From Bacteriovorax sp. PP10 (GTDB lineage: Bacteria; Bdellovibrionota; Bacteriovoracia; Bacteriovoracales; Bacteriovoracaceae), in assembly GCF_035013165.1 (NCBI RefSeq), contig NZ_JAYGJQ010000001.1:806001-870000 (forward strand): a stretch of 64,000 nt of DNA, given 5' to 3'. This document shows positions 24,316-33,764 of this stretch, piece after piece. A program made the translations under genes and the position numbers. Below the pieces are notes generated by a model. The model saw nothing but the letters and a program-made list of their open reading frames with translations. It made no database searches and was not told the origin of the DNA. The number at the start of each line of letters is the position of its first letter. Position 1 is the stretch's first letter.

Positions 24316-25258
24316 AATTTAATTTTAAAAGTTCTAATGCTTCTTTTGCAGTAAAGCGGAACTGATCAGGCCCTAAGACTTTTTTCAATTCACTATTATC
24401 AAGTGTCGAAGGAAATTTAATATAGTCGATCAGATAAAGTGGGAACTTCCATACGGGAGTTAAAAACTTCGCCAATTGCTCAACGGCAATAATTGGAACG
24501 AGAATCTTTTTAGCTCCAATAATTTCTGCCGCCTCATGAAGACTAATAACATCATCACCAGTCACGTTGTAGATCCCAGTTGTAAGCTTATCAAGCGCGT
24601 TTACAATCATCGATGCCATATCAAATTCATGAATGAACTGAAACATTGGATTGTAGTCAATCGGCAGAGGAGCGTATGGAGTTTTCAGATACTGAGTGAT
24701 CGAGTTCTTAATTTGCGGCCCGATAATATTTGAGGGGCGTAAAACAATAGTCTCAATTGTATTTTGATTTTTCCACATCCAGTTCGTACACATCTGATCC
24801 ATTTCAACTACGTCTCTTAGTTCAGCGTATTTGAAACTCGCGCGAAGTGGGGCGTCTTCTCTTAGGAACATTGGATTATCAGGAAGAGCGCCGTAAACGT
24901 GGTGAGTAGATAAAATAACAACTTTTTTTGCTTGAAATTTTTGAGCAAGTTCTAGAATCGTATTCGTACCAATTAAATTGATGTCGATTCGTTTATGGAT
25001 GTTCCCCATAGCAGGAGAGTGACCTAGACGACCTAAGTGCAGAACACTTTCGAATTGGTGCTCACGAAATAGTTTTTCAAAGTTCGTTCTATTGTACTTA
25101 ATCTGCATTGCTTTTAATTGCGGGCGAGTTGGAACTGAATCAACAGGACGCGAGTCGACACCAATGATTTCTACGTCAGGTCTATTTTTAACTAAAAGCT
25201 CAGCTGTGATCCTGGCAAGAGCACCTTGAATTCCAATGATCAGAATTTTTTTGCTCAT
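24314..25258 (-). CDS. NAD-dependent epimerase/dehydratase family protein
   Basis: The 314-residue protein has the Rossmann motif ILIIGIQGALARIT at the N terminus, with the glycines of a classical GxxGxxG partly replaced (GIQGALA). The usual YxxxK is read as YAELRDVVEMD, where the lysine is absent, so catalysis may be altered. It overlaps the upstream acyltransferase gene by four bases, so the two are coexpressed. The pairing with a phospholipid-type acyltransferase suggests envelope lipid or glycolipid modification, as inference. Confidence 0.75.
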   Translation of the reverse strand: MSKKILIIGIQGALARITAELLVKNRPDVEIIGVDSRPVDSVPTRPQLKAMQIKYNRTNFEKLFREHQFESVLHLGRLGHSPAMGNIHKRIDINLIGTNTILELAQKFQAKKVVILSTHHVYGALPDNPMFLREDAPLRASFKYAELRDVVEMDQMCTNWMWKNQNTIETIVLRPSNIIGPQIKNSITQYLKTPYAPLPIDYNPMFQFIHEFDMASMIVNALDKLTTGIYNVTGDDVISLHEAAEIIGAKKILVPIIAVEQLAKFLTPVWKFPLYLIDYIKFPSTLDNSELKKVLGPDQFRFTAKEALELLKLN

Positions 25259-26067
25259 AACTTTAACCTTTGTGACATTGTTCTCCTTTTTAGGAGTCCT
25301 TCTTTAACCATATTATCAATGCGCTTTTCTAGAGCGATGATATGCGGTTCAAGTTCTTCATCCAGCGCTTCTGCACTGAGATCCGGTGGAAGCGAGTAGG
25401 GTTCGCCAATATAAATATCAACAGGTGAAGGTAATGGAAATAAATTTAACGATAAAGGCAGTGCGGGAAGGCTTAAAAGTTTTGCGATTTTTTTTAAATG
25501 AAACACATAAGGAAAAAACTCTTCTGCACCAACAACGGCAATCGGAAGAATTTCAACTCTAGAACTCAAGGCCATCCTAATAAAACCTTTTGTAAATCTT
25601 TGTAGCTTATAGTGGTCTTTAGTTTCTTTTGCGATTCCACGAACACCTTCAGGAAAAACTAAAATAGATTCACCACGTTTTAGCAGATTGAGACAATTGA
25701 TTCGATCGCCAAGCACAGCTCCACTTTCACTAGTCCATCTTCCTAAGAAGGGAAGTGAAGTTAAATATCTTTCTACTAGTGGTCTTAAAATTCTTGGGTT
25801 TTCCATGTCTGTAGCAAATGCTGTACAAATCATCATCCCATCAATGGGAATCTGACCAGTGTGGTTTGAGACAACCATGTATGGTTTGTCCTGAACATTT
25901 TCACGCCCGTGAACTTTCACATTGAAATAATATTTATATAAAGGCCAGATTGCTTTTAAGTCGTTGATGGCACGTTTGGGTTCGAGTCCCCAGGGATCGC
26001 GTTCTTTGGCGTAGCGATCGTGAAGTACTTTTTCAAGCGTAGCGAATTTTTGTTTGAATATAACCAA
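25255..26067 (-). CDS. 1-acylglycerol-phosphate acyltransferase family (PlsC-like)
   Basis: The 270-residue protein has acyltransferase motif I in the variant form NHTGQIPIDG and motif III FPEGVRG. This NH-x-G-x-x-P-x-D variant is known from a PlsC-like subfamily. Probably membrane-associated, with its true acyl acceptor unknown. First gene of a two-gene unit with the epimerase. Confidence 0.85.
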   Translation of the reverse strand: MVIFKQKFATLEKVLHDRYAKERDPWGLEPKRAINDLKAIWPLYKYYFNVKVHGRENVQDKPYMVVSNHTGQIPIDGMMICTAFATDMENPRILRPLVERYLTSLPFLGRWTSESGAVLGDRINCLNLLKRGESILVFPEGVRGIAKETKDHYKLQRFTKGFIRMALSSRVEILPIAVVGAEEFFPYVFHLKKIAKLLSLPALPLSLNLFPLPSPVDIYIGEPYSLPPDLSAEALDEELEPHIIALEKRIDNMVKEGLLKRRTMSQRLKL

Positions 26068-26169
26068 CTAATCCTCTCGGGATGACATTCTAATACCCTT
26101 TTATGCTATCAAAATATTCTTCCTTCACAAGCATTCTTATAGTGGTAGACTCATGTTCAGGAGTTCGGC

Positions 26170-26526
26170 ATGAAGAAAAGATCGAAGTTTAAAGGAAAAT
26201 TTAATTTCTGGCTCTTGAATTTTCATAAAGAAATAAAGAAAACTACAGACATTGGTAAAAAGATGCTTATGGCATCAAGAATCAACACTCACCTGAAAGA
26301 TACCTATGAAGAACTTGGTCGTCACCTGGAAAGGGGTGTGGACAATGGTGAAGTTGATTGGGATTCGCCTAAGATGAGGGCCCTTTTGCATTCGATTAAG
26401 GCCTGTAAAAAAGATCTTGAAGAAATTGAGCGCAAAATGAACTCTATTAAATTTTCAGGCCCGTTTAATAGTATTGAACATAAAGTTGAAGATCAGGATA
26501 AAGATAAAAAAAACAATCAGCAGTAG
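26170..26526 (+). CDS. small basic, helical protein of unknown function
   Basis: The 118-residue product is very rich in Lys and Glu, with long amphipathic helices (about 15-95) that could form a coiled coil, and a polar Lys/Asp/Gln tail. There is no signal peptide or membrane segment. It resembles small cytoplasmic coiled-coil proteins in layout only. It converges with the solute-binding protein gene at 26553. Confidence 0.55.
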   Translation: MKKRSKFKGKFNFWLLNFHKEIKKTTDIGKKMLMASRINTHLKDTYEELGRHLERGVDNGEVDWDSPKMRALLHSIKACKKDLEEIERKMNSIKFSGPFNSIEHKVEDQDKDKKNNQQ

Positions 26527-26552
26527 CGAGAAGGCCACTGCCGATCAGTTTA

Positions 26553-27293
26553 TTAGTAAGTCGTTTTTAAAATTCTTGCAATCGTTCCATCAGCAGTCAA
26601 GGCCTTAATCGCAGCATTTATTCTTGCTATCTTCTCTTTTGCATTTGGAGTTTTCATACCAGTGGCCATGTAGTTTGGATCCTTGGCAATGAGTTCAGGA
26701 AGAATGACGAAGTCTTCAGGTTTGAATCCTGCAAGTTTCGCAGAATAGGCGAATCCTGCCTCGCCAAGTGAAAATATACCGGCATCAATTCTATCTGCGT
26801 CGATTTTTTTTACACGAGCGACATCGGCATGGTCAAAATCAGTTTTGAAGATTTTTTTAAGTTCTTCAAACCTAGTACCAAAAGTTGATCCATTTTGAGA
26901 ACCAATTCTTTTGCCTTTTAAGTCTTCATTCTTATGGAATGGAAATTCTTTACCTTTTTTAGTAACGATGACAACTTCATCATACATTGTAGGATCAGAG
27001 AAAACGAATTTTTTGAGGCGTTCTTCGTTTGTTGAAAATCCAGTGATGAATGCTCCTTCATTTTCAGCAATGACCTGACACCTTACCCATGGACAAGTTT
27101 CAACTACAACAGTGTAGCCGGCCTTTTCAAGGATAGCTTTTCCAATTTCTATAGCAATACCACGGGGAGCACCACTGTCTTTATCCTTCCACATAAGTGG
27201 AGCAAACGATTCTCCTGCAACTAGTTTGATAGTTTCAGCAGAAAAACTTTGTTGAGTAAATATGATCATCAGGGCCATTATAATTTTTTTCAT
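26553..27293 (-). CDS. periplasmic solute-binding protein, family 3
   Basis: I place the start at ATG 27293, after AGGAG (246 residues); the frame extends upstream to 27350 into the chemoreceptor gene. It has a signal peptide (MKKIIMALMIIFTQQSFSA) and the amino-acid-type SBP_bac_3 fold: APLMWKDKDSGAPRGIAIEIG and LKGKRIGSQNGSTFG. No permease or ATPase gene is nearby. It follows a chemoreceptor gene by 13 bases, so it may feed ligand information to that receptor instead of an ABC transporter. Confidence 0.85.
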   Translation of the reverse strand: MKKIIMALMIIFTQQSFSAETIKLVAGESFAPLMWKDKDSGAPRGIAIEIGKAILEKAGYTVVVETCPWVRCQVIAENEGAFITGFSTNEERLKKFVFSDPTMYDEVVIVTKKGKEFPFHKNEDLKGKRIGSQNGSTFGTRFEELKKIFKTDFDHADVARVKKIDADRIDAGIFSLGEAGFAYSAKLAGFKPEDFVILPELIAKDPNYMATGMKTPNAKEKIARINAAIKALTADGTIARILKTTY

Positions 27294-27306
27294 TGTCACT
27301 CCTAAA

Positions 27307-28914
27307 CTATACATCTTCAAATCTGTTATCATTTGCTGACGGAACTTCACCGGAAACTTTTTTATGAGCTACCGGTTTAGATTCAGCTAGTTTCTTTGGA
27401 GCAGGTTTCTTTATTGCAATAACATTTGAAGATTTTTTATTTTCTACTGCCGGTTTAACTTCAGAATGACCATGAGTTTTAATAAACCCAATGCTTCCGA
27501 AGATCTCTCTTTCAAGTTCTTGTACGTTGCTATGAAGCTCATCGGCCTGTAGTGAAAGTTCTTTTGAGCTTTGCGAAGAGTGACTTGCAGACTCAGCATT
27601 ACTAAGCGTCGTTTGATCCAGCTGATTCATTGCTAGAGCAATGTTTTTTACACCTTCGGCCTGCTCTTTTGAAGCAAGTGAGACTTCCATCATCATTTTT
27701 TTAACAATCGTTGCATTGACTACAACTTCGTTTAAAACTTCTCCACAACGATCCGCTACAGTTGCACCGTCTTTTACTTTTTGATTTCCAATATCAACCA
27801 GGCGTTGGATGTTCGTGCTTGTTTCTTTAATGATGCTATTTACCTTAATGATACTTTCTCCAAGCATTGCTGAAATTTCATTTGAAGCGGTTCCAGACAT
27901 CTTTGCCAGGTTTCCAACTTCTTCAGCAACAACCGAGAAACCTTTACCGTTTTCTCCTGCACGTGCTGCTTCGACTGAAGCATTAAAAGAAAGAAGCTTC
28001 GTTTGAAAAACGATATCATTGATAACTGTCGTTTTTTGTGAAATTTCGTTAATCACTTTTACAATTTCACCAATGCGATTATTACTTCTGTGGATTTCTT
28101 CCATGATGTCTGAGTTTGATTTATTAATTTCTTCCATCGAGAAAATCATTTTTTTAACAACTTCCTGACCTTCACTTGCAATCGAAAGAGACTCATCTGC
28201 TTTGGTAGAAGAGTTTTGTGCACTCTCAACTGAAGTATTAACCATTGAAGTGATTTCGTCTAATGTTGAAACCGTTTCTTGAATAGATGAAGCCTGCTCC
28301 TGAGTAGAAGATGATACATTCTCTGAAATTCGCTGAACGGCTTCAGAAGAAACCTGATTCTTCTGAGAAACAGTACGAAGTTTTTCTGTAATTAATCCAA
28401 GCTTCGTTGTTGTTTTCTTTAAAACAAAATACAGAACCAGGAACATGATGACCTGAGCAATGATGATTCCCATAAAAGTAAGTTTTAGGAAATCATTCTT
28501 AACCTTTTCAACTTTATTCAAGTTGTAAGTCAATTCAAGGAAAGCGATGGTTTTATTCTCGTATGTAACAGGAAGTTTAATATTTCTAATTGAAGCTGCT
28601 TGGTCTTTGGCTTCTTTGCTGGCCTCAGTAATGACAACATTTTTTATATCGATATATTTAACAGATTCGATACTTGGGTCATTAAGGAGTTGTTTTGCAA
28701 TAGTCGTTAAAACTTCAGTATTAAAGTTCCAAGCGTAGTCAGCAGAAGTAAGTGTCACCGAGTTAGCAAGGGTGCTCATTTCTTGAGTAACCATCTGGTC
28801 AGTGCTTTTCATCGTGTTAAACATGATCGAGCCAGACAAGGCCAAAATGACTACGATTGAAACGATATTAATACATATCATTAATTTAAATATTAGCGAT
28901 CTTTGATTATCCAC
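27307..28914 (-). CDS. methyl-accepting chemotaxis protein
   Basis: The 535-residue receptor has membrane segments near 10-30 and 150-170 with a periplasmic sensor of about 115 residues between them. The cytoplasmic part carries the hairpin-tip block FQTKLLSFNASVEAARAGENGKGFSVVAEEV and ends in a Lys/Pro-rich tail. A HAMP domain is not evident. It leads an operon with a solute-binding protein, so it may sense amino-acid-like ligands. Confidence 0.9.
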   Translation of the reverse strand: MDNQRSLIFKLMICINIVSIVVILALSGSIMFNTMKSTDQMVTQEMSTLANSVTLTSADYAWNFNTEVLTTIAKQLLNDPSIESVKYIDIKNVVITEASKEAKDQAASIRNIKLPVTYENKTIAFLELTYNLNKVEKVKNDFLKLTFMGIIIAQVIMFLVLYFVLKKTTTKLGLITEKLRTVSQKNQVSSEAVQRISENVSSSTQEQASSIQETVSTLDEITSMVNTSVESAQNSSTKADESLSIASEGQEVVKKMIFSMEEINKSNSDIMEEIHRSNNRIGEIVKVINEISQKTTVINDIVFQTKLLSFNASVEAARAGENGKGFSVVAEEVGNLAKMSGTASNEISAMLGESIIKVNSIIKETSTNIQRLVDIGNQKVKDGATVADRCGEVLNEVVVNATIVKKMMMEVSLASKEQAEGVKNIALAMNQLDQTTLSNAESASHSSQSSKELSLQADELHSNVQELEREIFGSIGFIKTHGHSEVKPAVENKKSSNVIAIKKPAPKKLAESKPVAHKKVSGEVPSANDNRFEDV

Positions 28915-29095
28915 ATGCAGCTCCTGAAAATAAAGTTGCTATCTTCTCGGTACAAAGCATAGTTAAGTAAAGTGTTACTTGATCTACTTTTATGCAGATT
29001 TTTTCAACATAAGTTGGACAAATTAAGGTGGAGGTATAAACATTGTTTATGAACCTTAAAGCATGCTTAAGGCGGACAAATTATCCAGAAAATTT

Positions 29096-29119
29096 GCCCA
29101 CTTTAATGCCCACTTTATT
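29096..29119. repeat. tandem 12-bp direct repeat in the aminotransferase promoter region
   Basis: GCCCACTTTAAT (29096-29107) is followed at once by GCCCACTTTATT (29108-29119), 43 bases before the aminotransferase start. A dyad around GCATGC (CCTTAA to TTAAGG, 29054-29072) lies just upstream. These could be regulator-binding sites. Confidence 0.5.
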
Positions 29120-29161
29120 ATGGTATCCTGATCATATGAGATTTTATTAGCAGGAGTTTCT

Positions 29162-30373
29162 GTGGATATTTTGAAGTCAGGGAAATTGGATTCAGTTTGT
29201 TACGACATACGTGGAGCTGTTCATAAAGAAGCACGTCTTTTGGAAGAACAAGGTCTTCGGATATTAAAACTCAATATTGGAAATCCGGCCGCATTCGGTT
29301 TCAGTGCGCCTGATGAAATTGTTCAAAGTATTATTTCAAATTTTCCTTCCTCTCATGGTTATTGTGAATCAAAAGGATTGTTATCAGCAAGGATGGCGAT
29401 TGCTAACTATCATAGACAGCAAGGTGTTGCAGATGTCTCAGCAGAGAATGTCTATGTTGGTAATGGAGTTTCTGAATTGATTGTTATGGCCATGCAAGGT
29501 CTGCTTAATTCAGGTGATGAAGTGCTTATTCCTTCTCCTGATTATCCTTTGTGGACTGCTGCAGTTAATTTAACCGGAGGTAAGTCAGTTCATTACCGCT
29601 GTGATGAACAGGCAGGATGGTTCCCGGATCTGGAAGATATCAAAAAGAAAATAACGGCGCGTACTCGTGCAATCGTTATAATAAATCCTAATAATCCGAC
29701 AGGTGCAGTTTATTCAAAAGAGTTAATTGAAAAAATTGTAGAGTTATGCCGCCAACATAATCTGATTTTATTTTCAGATGAGATTTACGATAAAATTTTA
29801 TATGATGAGGCCAAACATGTGGCCGCTGCTTCTTTGTCAGACGATATCCTGACGGTGACTTTTAACGGTCTCTCAAAAGTTTATCTTGCTGCTGGATTCA
29901 GAGTAGGCTGGATGGTTCTGTCGGGTAATATCAAAAAGGCCAAAGGGTATATAGAAGGTCTGGATATTTTGGCATCGATGAGATTGTGTGCCAATGTTCC
30001 ATGTCAGCATGCGATCGTAACAGCTCTGAGCAATCCTCACGATATTGCCAAACATCTTCTTGGTGATGGTAGATTAAATATTCAACGCAAGGCCTGTGTC
30101 GAGCTTCTTAATAACATTCCAGGTGTCAGCGTCGTCACTCCTAAAGGAGCTCTCTATGCTTTCGCTAAGCTGGATGCAAAGAAGTTTAATTTAAAAGATG
30201 ATGAAAAGTTAGTCTTGGATTTATTGAAGGAAAAAAAGATTCTTCTGGTTCATGGGCGCGCCTTTAACTGGACAGAGCCTGATCACTTGCGAATTGTATT
30301 TCTTCCTCAAAAAGAAGATCTTACGTTGGCACTGTCACAGTTTGGCGAATTCCTGGAAAATTACAGACAGTAA
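29162..30373 (+). CDS. aminotransferase class I (alanine aminotransferase-like)
   Basis: The 403-residue PLP enzyme starts with GTG at 29162, five bases after AGGAG. NPNNPTGAVYS and the PLP-lysine block LSKVYLAAGFRVGWM match the AlaA/AlaT group. Likely moves amino groups between alanine and 2-oxoglutarate, though substrate assignment within class I is not certain. It converges with engB; only two bases separate their stop codons. Confidence 0.88.
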   Translation: MDILKSGKLDSVCYDIRGAVHKEARLLEEQGLRILKLNIGNPAAFGFSAPDEIVQSIISNFPSSHGYCESKGLLSARMAIANYHRQQGVADVSAENVYVGNGVSELIVMAMQGLLNSGDEVLIPSPDYPLWTAAVNLTGGKSVHYRCDEQAGWFPDLEDIKKKITARTRAIVIINPNNPTGAVYSKELIEKIVELCRQHNLILFSDEIYDKILYDEAKHVAAASLSDDILTVTFNGLSKVYLAAGFRVGWMVLSGNIKKAKGYIEGLDILASMRLCANVPCQHAIVTALSNPHDIAKHLLGDGRLNIQRKACVELLNNIPGVSVVTPKGALYAFAKLDAKKFNLKDDEKLVLDLLKEKKILLVHGRAFNWTEPDHLRIVFLPQKEDLTLALSQFGEFLENYRQ

Positions 30374-30375
30374 GC

Positions 30376-31071
30376 TTATGATGGCAGATTTGGATCTACT
30401 TCATGAGCTTTTCTCATTTCCAATTCTTCAAGGAAATGGGTAATGATTGCTTCTTCAATTTGAGGAATACCAATCTTACTGTGAGCTGATCCAAAATACA
30501 TTTGTCTGATCCACTTATAATCTTTTGAGAGAATTGGTTTTAGTTTTTCTAAAACGTTTCTTTCTTTTTGAGTTTTAAGTTTATCAATCTTGTTAAATAC
30601 CAGAACTGTTTTACGAGTGTATCTCTTAATGAAGTCGTAGAACTGTCTGTCAGCATCTTGATCAGGGTGACGAGCATCCTGAAGATTAAGCAGTAACATC
30701 GATTCAGAAACTTCTGCGAAAAAAGCTCCCATCAATTCGTTCCAGTTTTTTGACATTTCTTTTGAAACGTCAGCAAAACCGTATCCTGGTAAATCGATCA
30801 GGAAGAATTTTGGCATATCACATTTCTTTCCGTTGAAATTTAATTCAAATTCGAAAATGTTAATTTCTCTTGTTCGTCCTGGAGTTTTTGAAACGCGTGC
30901 AGTTTTTCCACCAAAAAGTGCATTGATCATGCTTGATTTACCGACGTTTGAACGTCCGACAAAACTTACACCGATAGCATCCTGGTTTTTTGATAGCCAC
31001 TCTTCGAATTGGGCAACATCGGAAATACCCATTAAGAATTGCGCGCTTTGAGGTCTGATTGTATAGCTCAT
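30376..31071 (-). CDS. engB: ribosome biogenesis GTP-binding protein EngB/YihA
   Basis: The 231-residue GTPase shows G1 GRSNVGKS, the switch region TPGRTREI, G3 DLPGYG and G4 NKID. Its relatives act in large-subunit assembly and are usually essential. Single gene, convergent with the aminotransferase. Confidence 0.95.
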   Translation of the reverse strand: MSYTIRPQSAQFLMGISDVAQFEEWLSKNQDAIGVSFVGRSNVGKSSMINALFGGKTARVSKTPGRTREINIFEFELNFNGKKCDMPKFFLIDLPGYGFADVSKEMSKNWNELMGAFFAEVSESMLLLNLQDARHPDQDADRQFYDFIKRYTRKTVLVFNKIDKLKTQKERNVLEKLKPILSKDYKWIRQMYFGSAHSKIGIPQIEEAIITHFLEELEMRKAHEVDPNLPS

Positions 31072-31192
31072 ATTTGTACCTTAGATTAATTTCAAACCCG
31101 ATTATAGCTGATCTCCTATGAAAATGCACTCTCTAAGAGGTGGCATAAGCCTTGTAAAGCTCATGATTCAGACGATTAAGAGGGGAGAAAAA

Positions 31193-32521
31193 ATGGAAGC
31201 ATTAAGACAAGACAGATTGATTGGCCCGGATTTAGATTCAACAATTGGTCATAATGGAGTGAGAGAGAGCGACGAATTCATTCTGGATATTTTTCAGGAA
31301 AGAAAAAAATCTTTTAAACTTAATCGCACTAAATACAAAATAATGTGCGGCCCGAAATTCGAATTTGATTTCACCAAGGCCATTATTACTCTGCCATTTT
31401 TTGGCAAACATGATGGAAGCTTTGAGCTTGAATTGATCGCTGACAGCACTTTGCGAAACCATAGTGAAAAATCCCGTTATCTTTTTAGAAGTCTAGGAGA
31501 ACGCGCCTTTAGATTGAATGGCATTCATTGTTTTGAAGCTTTTTTGGAGCGAGGAGATGTGCTCGATATTGGTTTTAATCGTATCCATTTCCCTCGAGTT
31601 GAAATGGTGACGAACTCTGAAGTGCAATTATCAGAAAGACTTATTAAAAGCCCGATTGCCGTTTTAATTGAAGGAGAAACAGGAACGGGAAAAACGACTC
31701 TGGCCAAAAAGATTCATGAAGACAGTGGGAGACGCGGGAAATTTGTTCATTTAAACTTATCGGCATTTTCTCCCTCACTTATTGAGTCTGAATTATTTGG
31801 ACATGTGAAAGGGGCCTTTACCGGGGCCATCAATGGGAGAAGAGGGGCGATTCTTGAAGCACACAAAGGGACACTGTTCTTGGATGAGATTGATTCACTG
31901 ACAACTGATTTGCAAACGAAACTCCTGCTGTTTCTAGATAACTATGAAGTCAGAGCAGTGGGAGGAGAGTCAACTACGACTGCAGATGTCCGAATGATTT
32001 TTGCTTCAGGATCAAAGCTTGCGAAAAAAGTAGAAAGAAAAGAAATGCGCAAAGATTTTTATTATCGCTTGCAAGCGGGTTGCTCGCTAACTCTTGATAG
32101 TTTGAGAGTTCATCCAGAGCGTATCAAGGAATTATGCCAGCATTTTGAGAATCAGCATGCTGTGGTCTTTGATAAAGAGCTTATTAATTTTTATATGACA
32201 TGCAAATGGCCGGGAAATATTCGTCAGCTTCAATCACACTTAGTAAAAAAGAAAATCCTCTCTGATGGGAAAAAACTTATCTTTGATGAAGTGGATAAGG
32301 AGCTTTTACTGGAGAAGATCAGCGTCGCTAAACTGGATTCAAATGACATAAAGTCATTGGAGAAAGTGAAAATAGAATACTGCCATCAGGTCTATCTGAA
32401 GATGGATAGAAACATCACTAGGACGGCAAAAACCTTGGAGTTATGCCAAAACACACTTAAAGCTTATCTGCAAAAAAATGAAGGATTAAGAAGCGATAAG
32501 GTAATCCACGTAAATTTCTAG
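31193..32521 (+). CDS. sigma-54 activator with N-terminal FHA-like domain
   Basis: I place the start at ATG 31193, six bases after GGGGAG (442 residues); the frame extends back to 31118. The N-terminal region (about 30-140) has the layout of an FHA phosphothreonine-binding domain in place of a receiver. The AAA+ domain has Walker A GETGTGKT, an intact GAFTGA loop and LDEIDSL. A C-terminal helix-turn-helix is likely in the NITRTAKTLELCQNTLKAYL segment. The arrangement suggests control by Ser/Thr phosphorylation instead of a histidine kinase. Its 3' end overlaps the convergent FliL-like gene by 36 bp. Confidence 0.88.
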   Translation: MEALRQDRLIGPDLDSTIGHNGVRESDEFILDIFQERKKSFKLNRTKYKIMCGPKFEFDFTKAIITLPFFGKHDGSFELELIADSTLRNHSEKSRYLFRSLGERAFRLNGIHCFEAFLERGDVLDIGFNRIHFPRVEMVTNSEVQLSERLIKSPIAVLIEGETGTGKTTLAKKIHEDSGRRGKFVHLNLSAFSPSLIESELFGHVKGAFTGAINGRRGAILEAHKGTLFLDEIDSLTTDLQTKLLLFLDNYEVRAVGGESTTTADVRMIFASGSKLAKKVERKEMRKDFYYRLQAGCSLTLDSLRVHPERIKELCQHFENQHAVVFDKELINFYMTCKWPGNIRQLQSHLVKKKILSDGKKLIFDEVDKELLLEKISVAKLDSNDIKSLEKVKIEYCHQVYLKMDRNITRTAKTLELCQNTLKAYLQKNEGLRSDKVIHVNF

Positions 32522-33556
32522 GATTTTCCCTTCGATATGAGCTTCTTTTAAGAAGTTATTCAATTCGAACCTGACCTTGTCTTTAATGATCTGACGTCCT
32601 TCTTCTTCGATGGGAAGTTGAGGGATGACAGGTTCTACATGCATGTTGAGGTAGTCACGTACTTCAACATCGTGGTCTTTTAAAAATAAAATAACATTGC
32701 GGTTGTCAGCAAGGGCCGTAAAGTCGATCCAGATCTGACGGTTTCTTTTTGTGTCTTCAAGGAACAACTGAAGGTTTAACTCTTTTACTGCAAAAAGTTT
32801 TTCAGTTTGAAGGAAATACTTTGGACGTCCTTCTAAAACTTGTTTGGCCTCAACTGATTTAATACGAGGTCCAGCAATTTTAGAGAGCATTTCTGTTTCA
32901 ATTAAATGTATTTCTTCTTTTGAAATTGGAAGTTGAGTAACGGCCAGGTGAACACCTGAAAGGTGCTCTTCAATTTCGTGCTCCATTGGAATTAGTTTGT
33001 CTCTGTCTTCCAGTGAATTTGCTGTTATTGTCACATCCAGGTAAATTTCTTTATCCAGCACTTCGTATTTAATTTTTTTGAATTCTAAAATAGAGTCTTC
33101 TGCCACTTCAACAGAGGCCGGTGCTCTTAGAGCTTTTGTTCCACTAATAATTTTTGAAGTATTAAGGAAGATGAAATAAGTGGTAGAGCCTAAAAAGCAT
33201 GTAAGGATTAAAACACTAAATGCTTTAATTGGGTCTGTTTTAAATTTTCGAAGTGGAGCAACAACCATTTCTACTTTATTTCTGTTTTTAAATTCGTCAG
33301 ATTTTAAGTAGATCATCACACCGACGAACTGACCTTTAACGATCGTGACATAGTGTTGGCTATAACCAATAATTTTCAGGAAAAAAACGCGTACTTTAGG
33401 CTGATAAACTTTGATTTTTTTCTTAACTAAATCAGGCGAGTGTTTGAACCATTCGACTGTATCAAAAACAAAATGCGGAGTCGCATGCTTCATTTTTTCA
33501 ATGAAGTTCAAGATTAACTTATTAATGGTCTCTTCAATTTTAACTAAAAATTTCAA
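32486..33556 (-). CDS. membrane protein with FliL-like C-terminal domain
   Basis: The 356-residue protein has a basic cytoplasmic N-terminal part, one membrane segment (about 115-135) and a large C-terminal periplasmic part. The end (VRFELNNFLKEAHIEGKILEIYVDYLI) and the region before it resemble FliL, the flagellar basal-body protein. It is much longer than normal FliL (about 150-170). No other flagellar genes are present, so this is a stand-alone FliL-like paralogue and its partner is unknown. Confidence 0.65.
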   Translation of the reverse strand: MKFLVKIEETINKLILNFIEKMKHATPHFVFDTVEWFKHSPDLVKKKIKVYQPKVRVFFLKIIGYSQHYVTIVKGQFVGVMIYLKSDEFKNRNKVEMVVAPLRKFKTDPIKAFSVLILTCFLGSTTYFIFLNTSKIISGTKALRAPASVEVAEDSILEFKKIKYEVLDKEIYLDVTITANSLEDRDKLIPMEHEIEEHLSGVHLAVTQLPISKEEIHLIETEMLSKIAGPRIKSVEAKQVLEGRPKYFLQTEKLFAVKELNLQLFLEDTKRNRQIWIDFTALADNRNVILFLKDHDVEVRDYLNMHVEPVIPQLPIEEEGRQIIKDKVRFELNNFLKEAHIEGKILEIYVDYLIAS

Positions 33557-33642
33557 AACTGGACTCCTCTATAAAGACCTATCGGAACCTTTTTCTTTTA
33601 ATTTAGGGTTTAGTGGGATTCCCGACAGACTGAGTCAGGAAT

Positions 33643-33734
33643 GCAGGTTTTGCCTGCTTTGGTAAAAGTGCAGGCTAATTCTTCTGAAAAAGCCGTCCCA
33701 TGTCGATAAATGACTCAAGAAGAGGCAACTCTTC
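33643..33734. other. two small hairpins in the leader of the lipoprotein gene
   Basis: GCAGG pairs with CCTGC (33643-33657), and GAAGAG with CTCTTC around a GCAA tetraloop (33719-33734), the latter about 30 bases before the lipoprotein start. GNRA-type loop stems in leaders can stabilise mRNA. Weak evidence. Confidence 0.35.
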
Positions 33735-33764
33735 AGAGTACAAAAATAGACAGGAGATAGGGTT

